A DNA stretch of 64,000 nt from Benincasa hispida (GCF_009727055.1 NC_052354.1:50021600-50085599), one strand, 5' to 3'; shown: positions 24,391-36,760, counted from the first letter of the stretch. Made by a program: numbers and translations. Notes: generated by a model from the letters alone, not told the origin.

Positions 24391-24826
24391 GGTTCCATTA
24401 ATTTGTGAGCTTGATATAATTGAGAAAATAAAAAGAATTTATTACCCTATCCTTTTTATTTTTTTATTTTTTTTTATTTTTTTATTTTTTAACAACAACA
24501 GTAAGATGGAAGGTGGAACATTCAATCTCTAAGGAGGAAGGTTATGCCTATTAATGTTTGAGAATAGTTTTTTTTATAAAAAAAATTGCTTTCGAGTACT
24601 TTTTATCATATAAATACTTCAACTATATATAAAAAAAAGGTGTTAAATAATAGGGTTATACTAAACCAAAGTTTCCACGATACATGACTTTCTTTGATAA
24701 TATTGTGTATATATAACACTCTAATCTCCTAAAGAACAAAACTAAGTCCGACTCTTTATTTTGTACCAACTAAATGATAAAAAAAAGGACGTATATAATT
24801 AAGCGGACAAAACAAAAAATAGGTAA
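24391..24826. other. PR-4 downstream spacer
   Basis: AT-rich with a poly(T)-interrupted tract (about 24450-24490). No gene is seen. Confidence 0.5.
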
Positions 24827-27398
24827 TGTAATACTCCGCACATTTTTAGTAATAATGTAATTTCAGTAACTTTATTATTTGGAATTTCAGTAATTATTAT
24901 TAGTTGGAGGGCATTTTTGAAATTTTGAACTCAAGTGCGGGAATTTAATTGTTAGCATGAAATTATTCAATTTGAAATTCAATTTGAAAATTAATGGCAG
25001 GAATTAATTTTCTTTTGAAACGGAAAAGAATTCAATAGTAAAACGGAAAGGAATTAAATGTAATGGAATTTAATAGTAAAACGGAAAGGAATTAAATGTA
25101 ATGAAATTTAATAGTATAAAACGGAAAGGAATTAAATGTAATTATATTTATTTCTTTTTTGTTTTATTATTATTATTATTATTTTTTATAAAAAGTCAAA
25201 CCCCACCTCCCATCTGTTCGTTTTCTCCTTCCAATGAACAATGACAATGCCCACGATCTCTAACCAATGTCCTCTGACGTCATAACATACAACTTCAGCG
25301 GCAACAACGCTTGTGACTTAGATTTGAGTTACCCACTTCTTAATGGCTCCAAATTTCGAACAACAACCAATAAGGATTAAAGTTGTTTTGCATATTTGTT
25401 TGATTCAAGGTTCCATTGGGCAAGGAAAAGGTTGAGCTTCTAGTTTCTAGAGTTTGCGATTAGAGGTAAGTAATCTTACTACTGGAACCGCCGTTGTGCC
25501 GGTAAATTTATGATTGATGTTGAGGATTGTAAGACTAGTTACAAGGATAATTTTGATTGTTCTGAGATTTAATGGAATGTTTAGAAAAGATATATGAGCA
25601 TGTGATAATATGACTGAAGCATGTTAATGTATGAGCATGATTTAGAATTTTATGAGACATATTAAAAGGACGATTGGGCATGACCCTAAATTATGAGTTA
25701 AGCGACACTACTACGGAAATGTCTTAAAGTTAGGTGAAAGTTGGAGCATTTTATTGATGTGCTTATTGATGTGATTTATTATGAAAGTGTGTAAGTCATA
25801 TGATGTATTATGAAATTTCAAATGTTTGATTGTTACATGAGTTAGTGCATGAAAGTGATGTACTAGAGTGGATCCATTAATATTAGATTAATGACGTATG
25901 TTGAGGTTAACTAACCTGACCTTGATCAGGAGATTTTAGAGGATTCATGATTAGGTGAATGTTATATGTAATATGAAGTTAGATGCAATCTTTTTTCCTT
26001 TCCAGACTATGTGACTGCATGAAAGTGATGCACGTCCAAGGGCACTAGTACATGAAAGAAATGTACTAGGGCTGATGTGTATGAAAGTGATACATACCTA
26101 GAGGGTACTGGGGTGTACGAAAGAGGTACATATTCAGTGGGTTATGTGTATACGAAAGAGGTGTATATATAACTAGATGTACGAAAGAGGTACATACTCA
26201 GTAGGTTAGGTGTATACGAAAGAGGTGTATACTTAACCAGGTGTACGAAAGAGGTACACATTCAGTGGGTTATGTGTATACGAAAGAGGTGTATACATAA
26301 CTATGTGTACAAAAGAGGTACGCATCTCTACATTTATAGAGAGGATCTACGGTGTACGAAAGAGGTACATACTCAGTGGGTTATGTGTATACGAAAGAGG
26401 TGTATACATAACTATGTGTACGAAAGAGGTACGCATCTCTACATTTATAGAGAGGATCTAGGGTGTACGAAAGAGGTACATACTTAGTGGGTTATGTGTA
26501 TACGAAAGAGGTGTATACATAACTAGATGTACGAAAGAGGTACATACTCAGTAGGTTAGGTGTATACAAAAGAGGTGTATACTTAACCATGTATACGAAA
26601 GAGGTACACATTCAGTGGGTTATGTGTATACGAAAGAGGTGTATACATAACTAGACCTACAAAAGAGGTACATACTCAGTAGGTTAGGTGTATACGAAAG
26701 AGGTGTATACTTAACCATGTGTATGAAAGAAGTACACATTAAGTGGGTTATGTGTATATGAAAAAAGTGTATGCATAACCATGCGTTTGTAAGATATTGT
26801 ATTTCCTTCGGGATTTACCAGAGGTTGTGGGTTCTATGGGACTTACTAGAGGTAGTGGGCATACTTAACTACAGTAGGATAGAAATCAGCCTTTCATGTA
26901 TGTATTGTGTCCCATGAGGACTAGAGTAGTTTATATGTTTCACTAGAGGTAGGCATCTAGAGAACATAGATGCCTAGCCTGACCCCGGTAGTGGGGTTAC
27001 TTACTGAGTATTTTATATTCACCCTTTCTCATATTTATGTTTCAGGTAAGGGCAAGGGCGCACTGGCGAATGACAAGAGGAATCCTTAAACGAGCCACTG
27101 GGGACTAGTTTTATGCTTCCGCTCATGAGATTTAAACTTCTTTTCATGTTTTTCTTAGTTTTCAGTGTTGATGTTTAAAACTTACTATTAAGAACCGCTT
27201 CCAGATTTATTTATTATCATTTATGATTTATGGGTACCCTATCATTGTTTTTAATATTTGAAATTAAATGCAAAGTCTTTTAAATTTACCTTATTTAATT
27301 AGCATTTATTTCACCATAATAGAGTGTCGTTTTAAGTTCCATGCATGCATGTGTTTAGTAACGATCTAACTTAAGTCCTAGGGGGTCGGGTCGTTACA
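24827..27398 (+). mobile_element. Solo LTR, same Ty3/gypsy-type family as 13935-18028
   Basis: Starts TGTAATACTCCGCACA, ends GGGTCGGGTCGTTACA, 2572 bp. It is flanked by a perfect 5-bp target duplication GGTAA (24822-24826 and 27399-27403). No PBS, coding region or second LTR follows, so it is a solo LTR left by LTR-LTR recombination. It is longer than its relatives because of a hairpin-type tandem array at 26101-26783. The segments near 24925-25140 and 26800-27398 align with the left LTR at 13935. Confidence 0.92.
26005..26783 (+). repeat. Tandem array of about 20 hairpin half-units in the solo LTR
   Basis: Two alternating half-units of about 31 bp repeat: one centred on TGTACGAAAGAGGTACA, the other on GTATACGAAAGAGGTGTATAC. 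Each is a short inverted repeat with loop GAAAGAG. I count about 20 half-units between 26111 and 26783 and three more diverged ones just upstream (for example TAGTACATGAAAG... at 26047). A segment CATCTCTACATTTATAGAG occurs twice, 110 bp apart. The 71-codon open frame at 26272-26487 is a by-product of the repeat. Confidence 0.93.
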
Positions 27399-27403
27399 GG
27401 TAA

Positions 27404-28367
27404 ATTATCGATTTATACCTCTAAACTTTGAAGTTGTATTCAACGAAAATCTTAAACTAATAATTGTTTAAATTTGAACCCTGCACTTTTACAAGTATAT
27501 TCATTTGTACCCCATTAGCTTTTGTTTAGATTAATTAAATATCACGCGGGACTTATAATTTTATCATTTAAACTTCTAAACTTTCATAAATGAATAAGTT
27601 TGGATTCTCAAGTAGTATATTCTTTATGGAAAATCATCCATTCCTCATATCCAAACGTCCCTTTTATTAATCTAACATTTAAAGAAGTTTTATACACACA
27701 CGTAAGAATTGATGCATTATAGCAATTTAAATGGATAATTTTAATAGATTCTAATTTGATTCATCTACGAAAATTTTAAATTTTAAGTTGAAATAATTAT
27801 AAATCACATAATATTATTTTAACGAAATATGGAGGAATAGAGTGTGAATTGACATATTTATGAAAGTCTAAGATTTAAATTGATACAAATAATAGCTCAT
27901 CAGAGTTTTATTTGATACAAAGCTCTCAATGTTTTAAGACTTCAAATTGCAACACAACCTTCGAAATTTAAGAAATGCATTAAATCTCTTTTAATAATGT
28001 GATTGCGTTTAAATATATACTTTCTTGAATAATTTGTGAACTAAGTATAGTACTAGCTTGTGTGAAATATTCAACCAACTTTTGTATGGTGTTCAATGAA
28101 TCCAAAGGACACTAAGATTTTGGTCAAGGAAGAAATTTGAACCAAATGACGAACAAATGAACGTGCTCAAAAGAAAATTCCAAGGGCGGCTAAGAATTGA
28201 ATAAATGCTAATTTATTAAATTACTAGTTTAATTTATCGTAATAGACTATCGGATTTAGACAAGTCTGATTTGGCAATAATTTTGTTTTTAGTCTATTTT
28301 TAAAGGAAAAATTATATTTGTTTTCCCTCCTTAAATTTCATACTATAGTCTCCAATTTTTTTAAGAA
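27404..28367. other. AT-rich spacer with PR-4-promoter-like remnant
   Basis: No gene is seen. At 28171-28200 a block AAGAAAATTCCAAGGGCGGC followed by TAAGAATTGA matches the PR-4 upstream block at 23501-23530 at most positions. No TATA box or barwin coding sequence follows it. The rest may be an old foldback repeat. Confidence 0.4.
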
Positions 28368-28375
28368 ACTCTTGA

Positions 28376-29083
28376 ATTCATCTTTGAGAAATTTATACGG
28401 ATTCATCAAATTTTGAGGTCCACTCGAAATTTGGCCCAGCTTTAAAAAACACTTGAATTTTGACCTAATTTTTAAAAACACTCGAATTTTAGCCTTCTGA
28501 TGACATCAGTCGTGTGTGAAATGTCCGTTTAGTCCTCAAAACATTTAATGTCGCACACGCATCGCATATTCTCGCTCGTTCATCTCGTTTTGGTCTCATT
28601 CCTCTCATGCCTTCCTCTCGTTCTTTATTGGATAGATCAAACATTTTAAATTTTAAAATTCAGTCCGTTGACTTCTTCTTCTTCTTCCTCTTTCTTATGC
28701 CTTTCTTTTTCTTCTTCTTTCTGAATTCAAATGAAAGAAAAAACTCAAAGGAAAAAACTACAAAATTGATGAGAAAATACTAAAGGAAGAAACAAGAGAA
28801 AGTAGTGAGAAGAAGAAACGAGAGGAAGAAACAAGAGGAAAAATTCAAAAGAAGGGAAAAATCAAGGAAAAAATGATTGAGAACGACGCGAATTAGAGAG
28901 CGAGATGAAGGAATGAGTGAAAAAAGCGAGAAATCTGCATTGCGTTTGGTCTCGCACGTGATTTGGGGTTAAAATGGTACTTTTACACGTGGTTGACTTC
29001 ATCAGGAGACCAATTTTCAAGCGTTTTTGAAAGGTGGGTCAAATTTTGAATAGGCCTCAAAATTTGATCCATCTGTACAAATT
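28376..29083. mobile_element. Foldback element with long inverted repeats (708 bp)
   Basis: Left arm ACGGATTCATCAAATTTTGA is mirrored on the right by TCAAAATTTGATCCATCTGT; the complementarity continues inward through ATGACATCAGTC / GACTTCATCAGGAG and a pyrimidine-rich / purine-rich pair around the centre (about 28730). Arms are 200-350 bp. ACTCTTGA at 28368-28375 and 29084-29091 is a perfect 8-bp flanking repeat, suggesting a hAT or Mutator-like duplication. No transposase is encoded. Confidence 0.7.
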
Positions 29084-29091
29084 ACTCTTGA

Positions 29092-29690
29092 TCTTAGTCA
29101 AATTTTAAAAGCAAAATTAAGAAAATCAACATTTCTAGGCTCTTTTTGATAAGTTGAAACTTATCTTTGTTTTTGAAATTTGGCTAAGAATTAAAATGTT
29201 TTAGTTACGAAAAGTGAAAATCATGGTAAAGAAATTGTAATAAAATGAACATAATTTTTACAAAACTTAAGAACTAAGAACCAAAATGGTTACCAAACGA
29301 GAACTTAGTTTTTAACATTTGGTTCGGTTTTTAAAACATTTGTAGAAAGTGATTAAGTGTTTATAAGCTTAATTTAAAAAATCAAAAACTAAAAAATTAA
29401 ATAGTTACTAAACGCGTCAATTTTTAAAATAGATTTTTAGGACTCATTTGGTAACCATTGATTTTTTTGTTTTTTAAAATTAAGTCTTTAGACATTACTT
29501 CTACCTCTAAATTTTTTTACTTAAAAAAATGTAAATTATTGTAAGAAATAAAGAAGAAATAAACTTAGTTTTCAAAAACCAAAAACGAAAAACGAAATAA
29601 TTATCAAACAAGATTTTAATTTTTCATTTTTATATTTAATATATAGATCTCTAACTTGGATACATATTTTTAAGCTAAACTTTATAGATG
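29092..29690. repeat. Probable hAT-type MITE remnant
   Basis: ATGGTTACCAAACGAGAACT near 29287 and CATTTGGTAACCATTGATTT near 29445 are inverted relatives, and similar ACCAAA/AATAATTATCAAAC motifs repeat nearby. Boundaries and target duplication are not clear. Confidence 0.3.
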
Positions 29691-29694
29691 TATA

Positions 29695-30045
29695 CGCAAA
29701 ATAGCAATGGATTCGTGGTTTGGTAGCTAATTAATATTACCAATTTTAGTGGACAAACAAGTCAAATTAAAAATATGAAAATAGAAAAATTAAAAAGAAA
29801 AAAGAATCCAAATCTAATCTTTGAGATATAAAATGTCAAAATTTCCAACCCTTTACGAATGATCAAAGCAAATGATTTTGAGTTTGGTTCCATTTTATTT
29901 TGCGTATGGGAGACGATCGTTACAAGGGTTGAATGGTATGAATACATCCAAATTCCAAAAATCCCAAAAATTTTACTTTTATGTGATCACGTAACTTGTG
30001 GTTTTCATTACACATAATTCATTATTAATTAAAATAATTATTTCT
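29695..30045. repeat. Dispersed duplication, copy 1 (partner 49795-50125)
   Basis: Shares long direct matches with 49795-50125, for example GGACAAACAAGTCAAATTA, then CCAACCCTTTACGAATGATC and TTGCGTATGGGAGA, with intervening sequence alignable throughout. Not inverted and not LTR-like. The unit is not recognised. Confidence 0.75.
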
Positions 30046-31485
30046 TCGTAGATCGTAACAACTATTCTTGATGTATGATAATAGTTGTATTTTTATCATA
30101 TCTCTAAAAAAATGAAGTTACAATTTTACTCTTAAATTTTAAATTGTAAAATTCAATTCCTTATCTCAAGTGGACTTTTCGTTACCCATTTATTAAACTT
30201 TTTTAACCCACTTCTGACTTTAGCATCCCAATGAAGCCAAAGTCACGCACCTTGTTTTTTTTTTTTTTTTTTTCTTATTTTTCCTTAAAAAAAAAAATAA
30301 ACAAACAAACAATGACGACTAGTTATGGGGAGACCCAATTGTTGCCCTTAAGAGATATTTGGCTCATAGGATTGGAATTGGCTGGACTTAGCATTTAAAG
30401 CCAAGGCCACGTTTGGCCTAAGGAGTAGATATTCCAGGGTTTACATTCAGAATTCCAATGAGGTAATTTGGTAGGATTTCTCATTTCATACGTGATATAC
30501 CACCAGCTCTCATCGTCTATTATTTCTCCATTTCTCTTCTCCGTTTTTCTTAGTGAAACCCAGATATGTATTCCTCCACTGAAGCCCTAACTCTCCTTTC
30601 CTCCTTGTTGCCTTGCATGTCAACCGATGCTCCTTAGAGGTACATAATCCACTTCTTTCTGTGTTTTGTTGGCTCTTCCTCTTTCAATCTATTTGCAATT
30701 TCTTTCCTGTTGACCTTAATTTCAACTCTCTCTTCTCTTCCTTTTTTCTTGACCTTTTTTTTTTGCGACCATTTTTTTAGACACAGTTTGTTAACAATTT
30801 TTAGAACATTTTGTTATCTTTTCTTAACCACAATTTGTTCACAATTTTTAGAACATTTTGTTAACTTTTCTTTAGTCACAGTTTGATGTTTCATTGATGG
30901 TTTGTGGTGTTCATTGATTCAATTTTTAGAATATCACGAACATTTTGTTATCTGTCTTTTTCATCCCAATAGTTCCAATTATCAAATTTATACATTTTTT
31001 TCGGATTTATTCTTCTTTCTTCCAATCGATATCTACAATATCTTTAATATCTCTTGATTTGTTTTGATTGATGAGTAAATCAAAATTTATCTCTCCTTAT
31101 TTTGGGTACTACAAATCTACTCCTTTTGTTTAGATTAACTCTCTTAGAAACTTCCTTCCATTGATTAGAGTCCACCTACCCTTGCCACCTCTTAGAAGAA
31201 AATTTGTTGTGGTTCCTTTGTTGTTGTTTTCTTTTGGGAATGTGAGACACATTAAAATACCATAACCTTAGAGGCGTGGCATGAGGTTGGATTTCGATGA
31301 TTGAAGTTTGGTGGGCGAGGTCCCTTGATCTACATAATACATGTTAATTTCTAACTCAAGACCGATGATGAGTAATTTGTTATAGGATTTCCTATTCAAT
31401 GACTACACTACAAATTCTACCGAAGGCCTCTGTTATTTTAATTACATGATTTGTTTTTTTTCTTTGTTGAACTACATGTGGTTGA
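30046..31485 (+). other. Spacer, possible 5' part of the Harbinger element
   Basis: A more mixed-composition stretch at 30330-30650 (GGCCACGTTTGGCC near 30406, then a C/T-rich leader-like segment) contains a 23-codon ORF starting at 30566 (MYSSTEALTLL...). A donor-like AGAG|GTACAT follows. This could be the terminal repeat and untranslated first exon of the PIF/Harbinger element whose transposase starts near 31486, but no matching distal terminal repeat was found. 30650-31485 is AT-rich without recognised genes. Confidence 0.3.
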
Positions 31486-31599
31486 TGGGAAGGGTTTACA
31501 TCCGATTCGAGGGTACTTAGAGATGCAGTATCACGACCAACTGGTTTAAAAGTCCCAAGGGATAAGATGATGCATTCTCTTTTCTTCAGATAGTGGTGT
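31486..31599 (+). pseudogene. PIF/Harbinger transposase fragment, N-side
   Basis: Reads WEGFTSDSRVLRDAVSRP then TGLKVPRDKMMHS, the strongly conserved segment around the second catalytic Asp of Harbinger DDE transposases (family pattern GWEGSAADSRVLRDA). A stop replaces the residue just before WEG. The reading is cut at 31599 by the Copia-B LTR, and the remainder of the transposase lies at 43388-43762. Copia-B therefore inserted into this transposon gene, possibly in an intron. Confidence 0.82.
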
Positions 31600-31870
31600 T
31601 GTTGGGTTTTATGTCCTAAAACTCGTGGTTTGTAAAAAATGGAACTTATACTGAAAGTTCAATAAAGATGTTATTGAATAGATGTTTTTCTTATTAGAAA
31701 TCCAATAAACCTAAAAGTCTCTTGATTATTGGATGAGTACTTGAACTTTATGTGAAGACGTAAAAGTGGACCAGGTTTGAGTAAATAGTCAAAATGATCT
31801 ATAGTATATGAATAAGGTTGGGTACTTTATTCTGGTAACACTATTGAATGCAGTTTTCTCTGTAGCTAAT

Positions 31871-33961
31871 TGAAGGATCTTTTACCGAAGAGTTCCATGA
31901 GCGCGTTCGGATCGCTCCGATCTCACCGTGACCGAAATACACATTATACATTCAAAACAAACAGTTATGCAAAAAAACACTAATTATCGGCACGCTATAA
32001 ACAACAAAGTAACAAGGGAAAGAGTGCCATACCAGTTAAAGACATTCTTCAAACTTCAGCACTTAAAGCAGCGGAAACCTTCCATGCGATCTACCAACGC
32101 CTAGCAGCAGCGTCAACAACAGCAGCATGAACAACTGCACGAACACGAACTCCGCGGAGACGACACCTCCAATAAAGAGCCCCGGGTATTCTCGAAGTGA
32201 GAACCCAAAGCGTGGTCTTTGGTGAATTTGGTAGAGGAAGGAGGAAACACAAATCGTGTAGGCGATAAGTAAGTGGGAGGGAAAAAGACCCTATCGCATA
32301 GCAGAAATGCTTATCGTTTAGGATGAGCTACACGATCATGTAGGATTTACTGAACGATCGTTTAGGAAAAGGCATACGATCATTTAGTAAAATCGACACA
32401 CTATACGATCGTTTAGAGAAGCTATCCGATCGAGTAGGAAATAACGTGCGATCGTTTAGGCGCGAGGTTACTATCGCATAAGCTCTCGATTCTTTAAGCG
32501 ATCGTTCTTTATTTTCCAACGTGCGCTTGTGAATTCTTTTTGGGCGATTTGAAGAAAAATGAAAACTCATCGGTTACAATAACCAACGTTGCCCCACTAA
32601 CCCACGTCCGAACGTGAATTTTGGATTAATTACCATATAATTAATCAATTAATTAATTAATAAATATAATCATATTATATTTTTATTCTACAGTTTGATA
32701 TCACATATCTACTATAGTATTTTCTCCTGTACTTGATATAAATCATATTTATATCAAAACAATGTATCTCATACATTTAGCCAATTATATTATATATAAT
32801 TAACCAGTCCAACTATATCAAATATAATCGAACTTCTTCTTGTCAATTTGAACATTTCAAATTATTAACCCAAATACTGGTTCTCGACTTTATCCAAGCT
32901 ACCTAGGGGACCTAATGAACCTGTGGCTCGAAGCTCCAACGGTTTGTGAATAGCTGACTAAACTCTTTAGCCACGAGATCCACCATCCGTTAACTGTCAG
33001 GCATTCCACTAAAGACCAACAGCTGAACTCTTCTTACCACAGATATATTTTTGTGTCCATTGGATATAACCAATCATGAGTACAATGAGCCTTCATAGAT
33101 GCTTGTAAGTACATCTGGGTCAAATTACCGTTATGCCCCTGTAGTTGCATCTCACACCTTAAGTACCACTGATTCCTCTAATGAACAATACAACATAGTC
33201 CAACTATATGTGAAAACCTCTCGGGCCAAGAGAAGGTGTGTGGCGCCACATTGTTCAAGCCCCGGAATCAGCCCTTATGGGAGCTATCTATCTGCTTACC
33301 CCTACCTCAGGGAAGGAGTGAATTCCATCTTGTGTAGCAGAGTTCCAAACTCTCAAATCAGACGAATCCCTAAAATGGTAGGTTTGAATCGGCGACCTGG
33401 CCACTCGCACCCATACAAATCAAAGAACTGCCCTCAATGGCAGGAGTTCCCAACTCACTCAGAATTGAGGTCATGTTACCTATGGTTATCGTAGTGAAGT
33501 GAAGTCTCTGTCATGAACGGTGTTATATAACGAGACGTTAACACTTTGTGGCCAGGTCTTATACAAACTCTTTGTATAGGATGCCTCCATTCGTATGTTC
33601 CCAATACGAATGATCAGGATCAGATCATATGTGACAAGTCACAACACTTGTGACCATTCCATAAAGTAGGTCACATCTGTAACGTTACCAGGATAAGGTT
33701 TCCCTCCTATATCCATGTACTACAGACTATTTTTGGTTATCACTCAAGACATGATTCACTAGTATGTCACCACATACATGCTTGAGCCATATACAGATAA
33801 CCAGGGATTTTATGTTTATTGGTTTGTGGTAAAGTAAATAAAATAAGTAATTGAGCAAAAATACAAGATGTGAAGTAAATATCATATATTAACAACACAA
33901 GCGTTCGTACAAACTTTTTACAAACTACAGGACACGAGACTTTAGGGCATCAACCCCAATA
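31871..33961 (-). mobile_element. Solo LTR nested in the Copia-B 5' LTR (Copia-A-related)
   Basis: Opens on the plus strand with TGAAGGATCTTTTACC and ends ...GGGCATCAACCCCAATA, where CCCCAACA would be expected, so one terminal base has changed. It shares long stretches with the Copia-A LTR, including TCCAAGCTACC, the conserved module (32900-33090) and CGATCG repeats (32328-32520). No PBS or coding region accompanies it. Flanks CTAAT / GTTAC give no clear target duplication. The 131-codon frame 33099-33494 and the frame 32328-32570 are translations of this LTR. Confidence 0.82.
32320..32530. repeat. CGATCG palindrome array 1 (nested LTR)
   Basis: At least nine variants of ACGATCGTTTAG / CGATCGAGTAGG / GCGATCGTTTAGG, spaced about 20-30 bases. 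The complete form of the motif is the 16-bp palindrome CTAAACGATCGTTTAG. Confidence 0.85.
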
Positions 33962-35480
33962 GTTACAAGGAGTTGTAAAGTGCTACAAACAAAATGATCC
34001 TAATTCGTTCATGTTGGGACATGAGAAGTGGGGTGTCCTCGTGCAAAAGAGTTGTGCAAGATCGGAGCACGAAATTAGTCACTCTTACTTTATAACATAG
34101 TTTACTGTTTAAGATTGACTATTTCAAAGCGATGGCATAGGTAACTTGACCCTAATCCTGAGCTAACTATGAACTTCTGTTTATTTGGAAATATCCTTAG
34201 ATTTGCATAGGTGAGGGTTGGCTCAACAGCATCAGCTCAATAAACCTCATATTTCAGGGGTAAGACCGGATAGATAACTGGGGACATAAGGTACAAGACA
34301 AAATTCACTCCTACTCGCTTTTGGGGATAGTAGAGAGGTTGTTTCCTTAAGTGCCGATTCTGAGTCTTGAACAAGGGGCCCCACCTTCTCATTGGCTCAA
34401 GAGGGACCTGGTTTTGTTGATCGGATCATAAAAAAATTATTCATTAGGGGATCAGTGGGGACTTAAGGAACAAGAGATAATTTTGGGGGTAAAATAGATA
34501 TTTGACCAAACCGTTATTACGAAGAACCTGTGAAGTGTTGACTTACTAATTATGGTTATGTCATGTGGACATAATATATCTATGGAGTTCAACTATGGGC
34601 TTTTGTGGAGTGACCCATTGGTTAAAGAATAGGGGTTAGATCAGTCTAACGAGTTTAGCTGATTAATCTTGGATCGTTGGAGCCCATGATCTGTAGGTCC
34701 ATGAGGTCCCTTTACTAGCTCAAAAATGAATTAGCCCTAGAGTAGCATGATAAGTTAATTTGAAACGTTCAAATTAGAATCAAACGAATTGGAGAATATA
34801 TATTTAAATATGATTTAAATATATGAAGATGGATTTGTGTAAAATTAATTTAATATTGGATATTAAATTAATTAGAATTATTTAAATTGTTTAAATAATT
34901 ATTTATTAATTTTATTAGAAATTAATTTATAAAATTAATAAATTTTTATTTTAGAAAAAAAATATGATTTTAAATCAATTTTGGATTTTGAAAAAGAAAA
35001 TTACACAAAATGGAAAAATTGGATTTTTCCACCTTCATCTTCAAAGTTGCTCACAAAAAACCCATTATCTTCAACCTTCAATAAATCTCTCTGCATAATA
35101 TGCAATATATTGAAGAGATTGGAGTAAAGTTGAAGTGATGCAACCGATTGAATTTTTCTAAAATTCGGGTAGAAGAAAGTGTTCTTCATTTGGGTTGCTG
35201 CAGTGAGCATTCTCCAAGTTCCCTTTGATTCCAACTTATTTTGAGTCTCACAAATCAATCTAGAGTACCAAAAGAATAATAAAAAAGATCTTGTGGTGGT
35301 CTACACAAAGATTTGGAGGATTTAGCAGCTGAAAATCGAGATTTCAACGGTTCTTCAAAGGTATGTCTTGAAACCCATTAAATTCTGTTATGAGCATGTT
35401 TTCTTTTCTGCCAAAATTAATGAATTAGAGTGCTTATCGATCCTCGTCGCTTCCGCTACGTGCTATACCATCGCAACAAT

Positions 35481-35492
35481 TGGTATCAAAGC
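35481..35492 (+). other. Copia-B primer-binding site
   Basis: TGGTATCAAAGC matches initiator tRNA-Met (TGGTATCAGAGC) at 11 of 12 bases, two bases after the LTR end CAACA. Confidence 0.88.
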
Positions 35493-35759
35493 ATCAAATA
35501 AGCATTCAATTCGGTTTAATTTTGGTTTTGTGGGTGTTTTATATGAAAAATATGAAACTGTTGTACTGATATGGTTTTCTGAGTTTTGGCCTTTAATTTC
35601 TCGTTAAATTTGTAATTATCTTTTGTTTGATAAGCTTATATGTCTTCTGAAGAGTCTATAATTTATTTGGAGTCATTAGAGTTGAAATTAAGCTGTAATT
35701 TGAAGAAACAAGCGAAAAGGTTGAGTTGCAGATTCCAGAAAATCAGCCTCTGTTCATAT

Positions 35760-36460
35760 CGTAGTTAAGCTTCAGTAGCTAAACGATCATTTAGCTTCAT
35801 GCGTTAGACGATGTGAAGAAAAGCTAAATGATCGTGTAGCTTCGGGTGTTGATTGTTTAGGTGTTGTGAGCTAGACGATCGTGTACCTATTGGAGCTAAG
35901 CGATGCGTTGTGTTGCTATACGATAACACTACATGATCGTGTAGCTTCAGGTGGGAGCTAAGCGATGTGGTGAAGAGCTATACGATAGCGTTGTATGATT
36001 GCTTACCACGATCATTTACCTTTAATTAGGAGTTAAATGATATGTTGAAATGCTATGCGATAGCACTAAGCGATCATTTACCTTTATGCGGATGTTAAGC
36101 GATGCGTTAAGTTGCTATGCGATAACACTAAGTGATCGTTTATATATGCACGGCAGCTGGGCAATGTGTCGAGAGCTATGCGATAGCACTAAGAGATCAA
36201 TTACCTTTGTGCGTGCACTAAACAATCAAGATGTGGTGTTAGACGATGACACTAAGTGATCATGTAGTAAATGTCTATGCTAAACGATGGAGCTATGCAA
36301 TAGTGTTGGACACTAAGTGATCGTATAGCGTCCTTTGGCACTAGACGATGACATTATACGATAGAAGGAAAACACTACACGATCGTGTACCTTGATCAGG
36401 AGCTATACGATAGTTGCTAAACGATCAGGAAAATGCATGACGATGGTCGTCAATTCTAAA
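35760..36460. repeat. CGATCG palindrome array 2 (Copia-B leader)
   Basis: More than twenty variants of AAACGATCATTTAG, GACGATCGTGTA, AAGCGATGCG and ACGATAACACTA, in both half-palindromic and full forms, over about 700 bases of untranslated leader. The frame at 36050-36259 is an accident of this repeat. Confidence 0.85.
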
Positions 36461-36760
36461 CGATTAGCCTTAGCGAGATTTTGAGCGAGAGCAAGAGCAG
36501 CCGGTTCGACCAATTCTCTTGAGGTCTGGTCTGGTTCAGCTTCAAATAGTTTGTGGCTAGTCCAGTTCAGACTTTGCTGGTCCAGTTCAAGCCGTTTGGT
36601 GCGGTTCGAGCAGTGTTGAAACTCTTTTTGTAATAGTTAGGCTTTTGTTTGCATGTTTTTGCCAAAACTAAAACCATATCAGTTTGTGTTCAATTATTTA
36701 TGCATTAGATGTATGTTATAGTTAAATAAATCTTGTATATATATATAGTACGTGTAGGAT

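Larger units (their letters stand above)
31600..35478 (+). mobile_element. Copia-B 5' LTR (interrupted)
   Basis: Begins TGTTGGGTTTTATGTCCTAA and ends CATCGCAACA just before the PBS. It aligns with the 3' LTR 41519-43334 over both halves; the native length is about 1.79 kb after removing the nested LTR 31871-33961. The short frames 35001-35258 and 35368-35607 are LTR sequence and have counterparts in the 3' LTR (43202-43441). Confidence 0.88.

Noticed and set aside
26272..26487. Cys/Lys/His-rich repeat protein (MCIRKRCIHNYVY...)
   Set aside because: It is a translation of the hairpin minisatellite; unit spacing varies and the frame is lost in neighbouring units.
33099..33494. 131-codon open frame, unusually long for AT-rich DNA
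   Set aside because: It lies wholly inside a Copia-A-type solo LTR, and the Copia-A LTRs have matching but interrupted sequence (54320-54616).
31866..33966. Clear target-site duplication around the nested LTR in Copia-B
   Set aside because: CTAAT and GTTAC do not match; a one-base shift gives only 3 of 5, so I do not claim one.
32320..36460. CRISPR-like regularly spaced repeats
   Set aside because: Units are degenerate palindromes with irregular spacing inside LTRs and leaders of plant retrotransposons; no cas genes.
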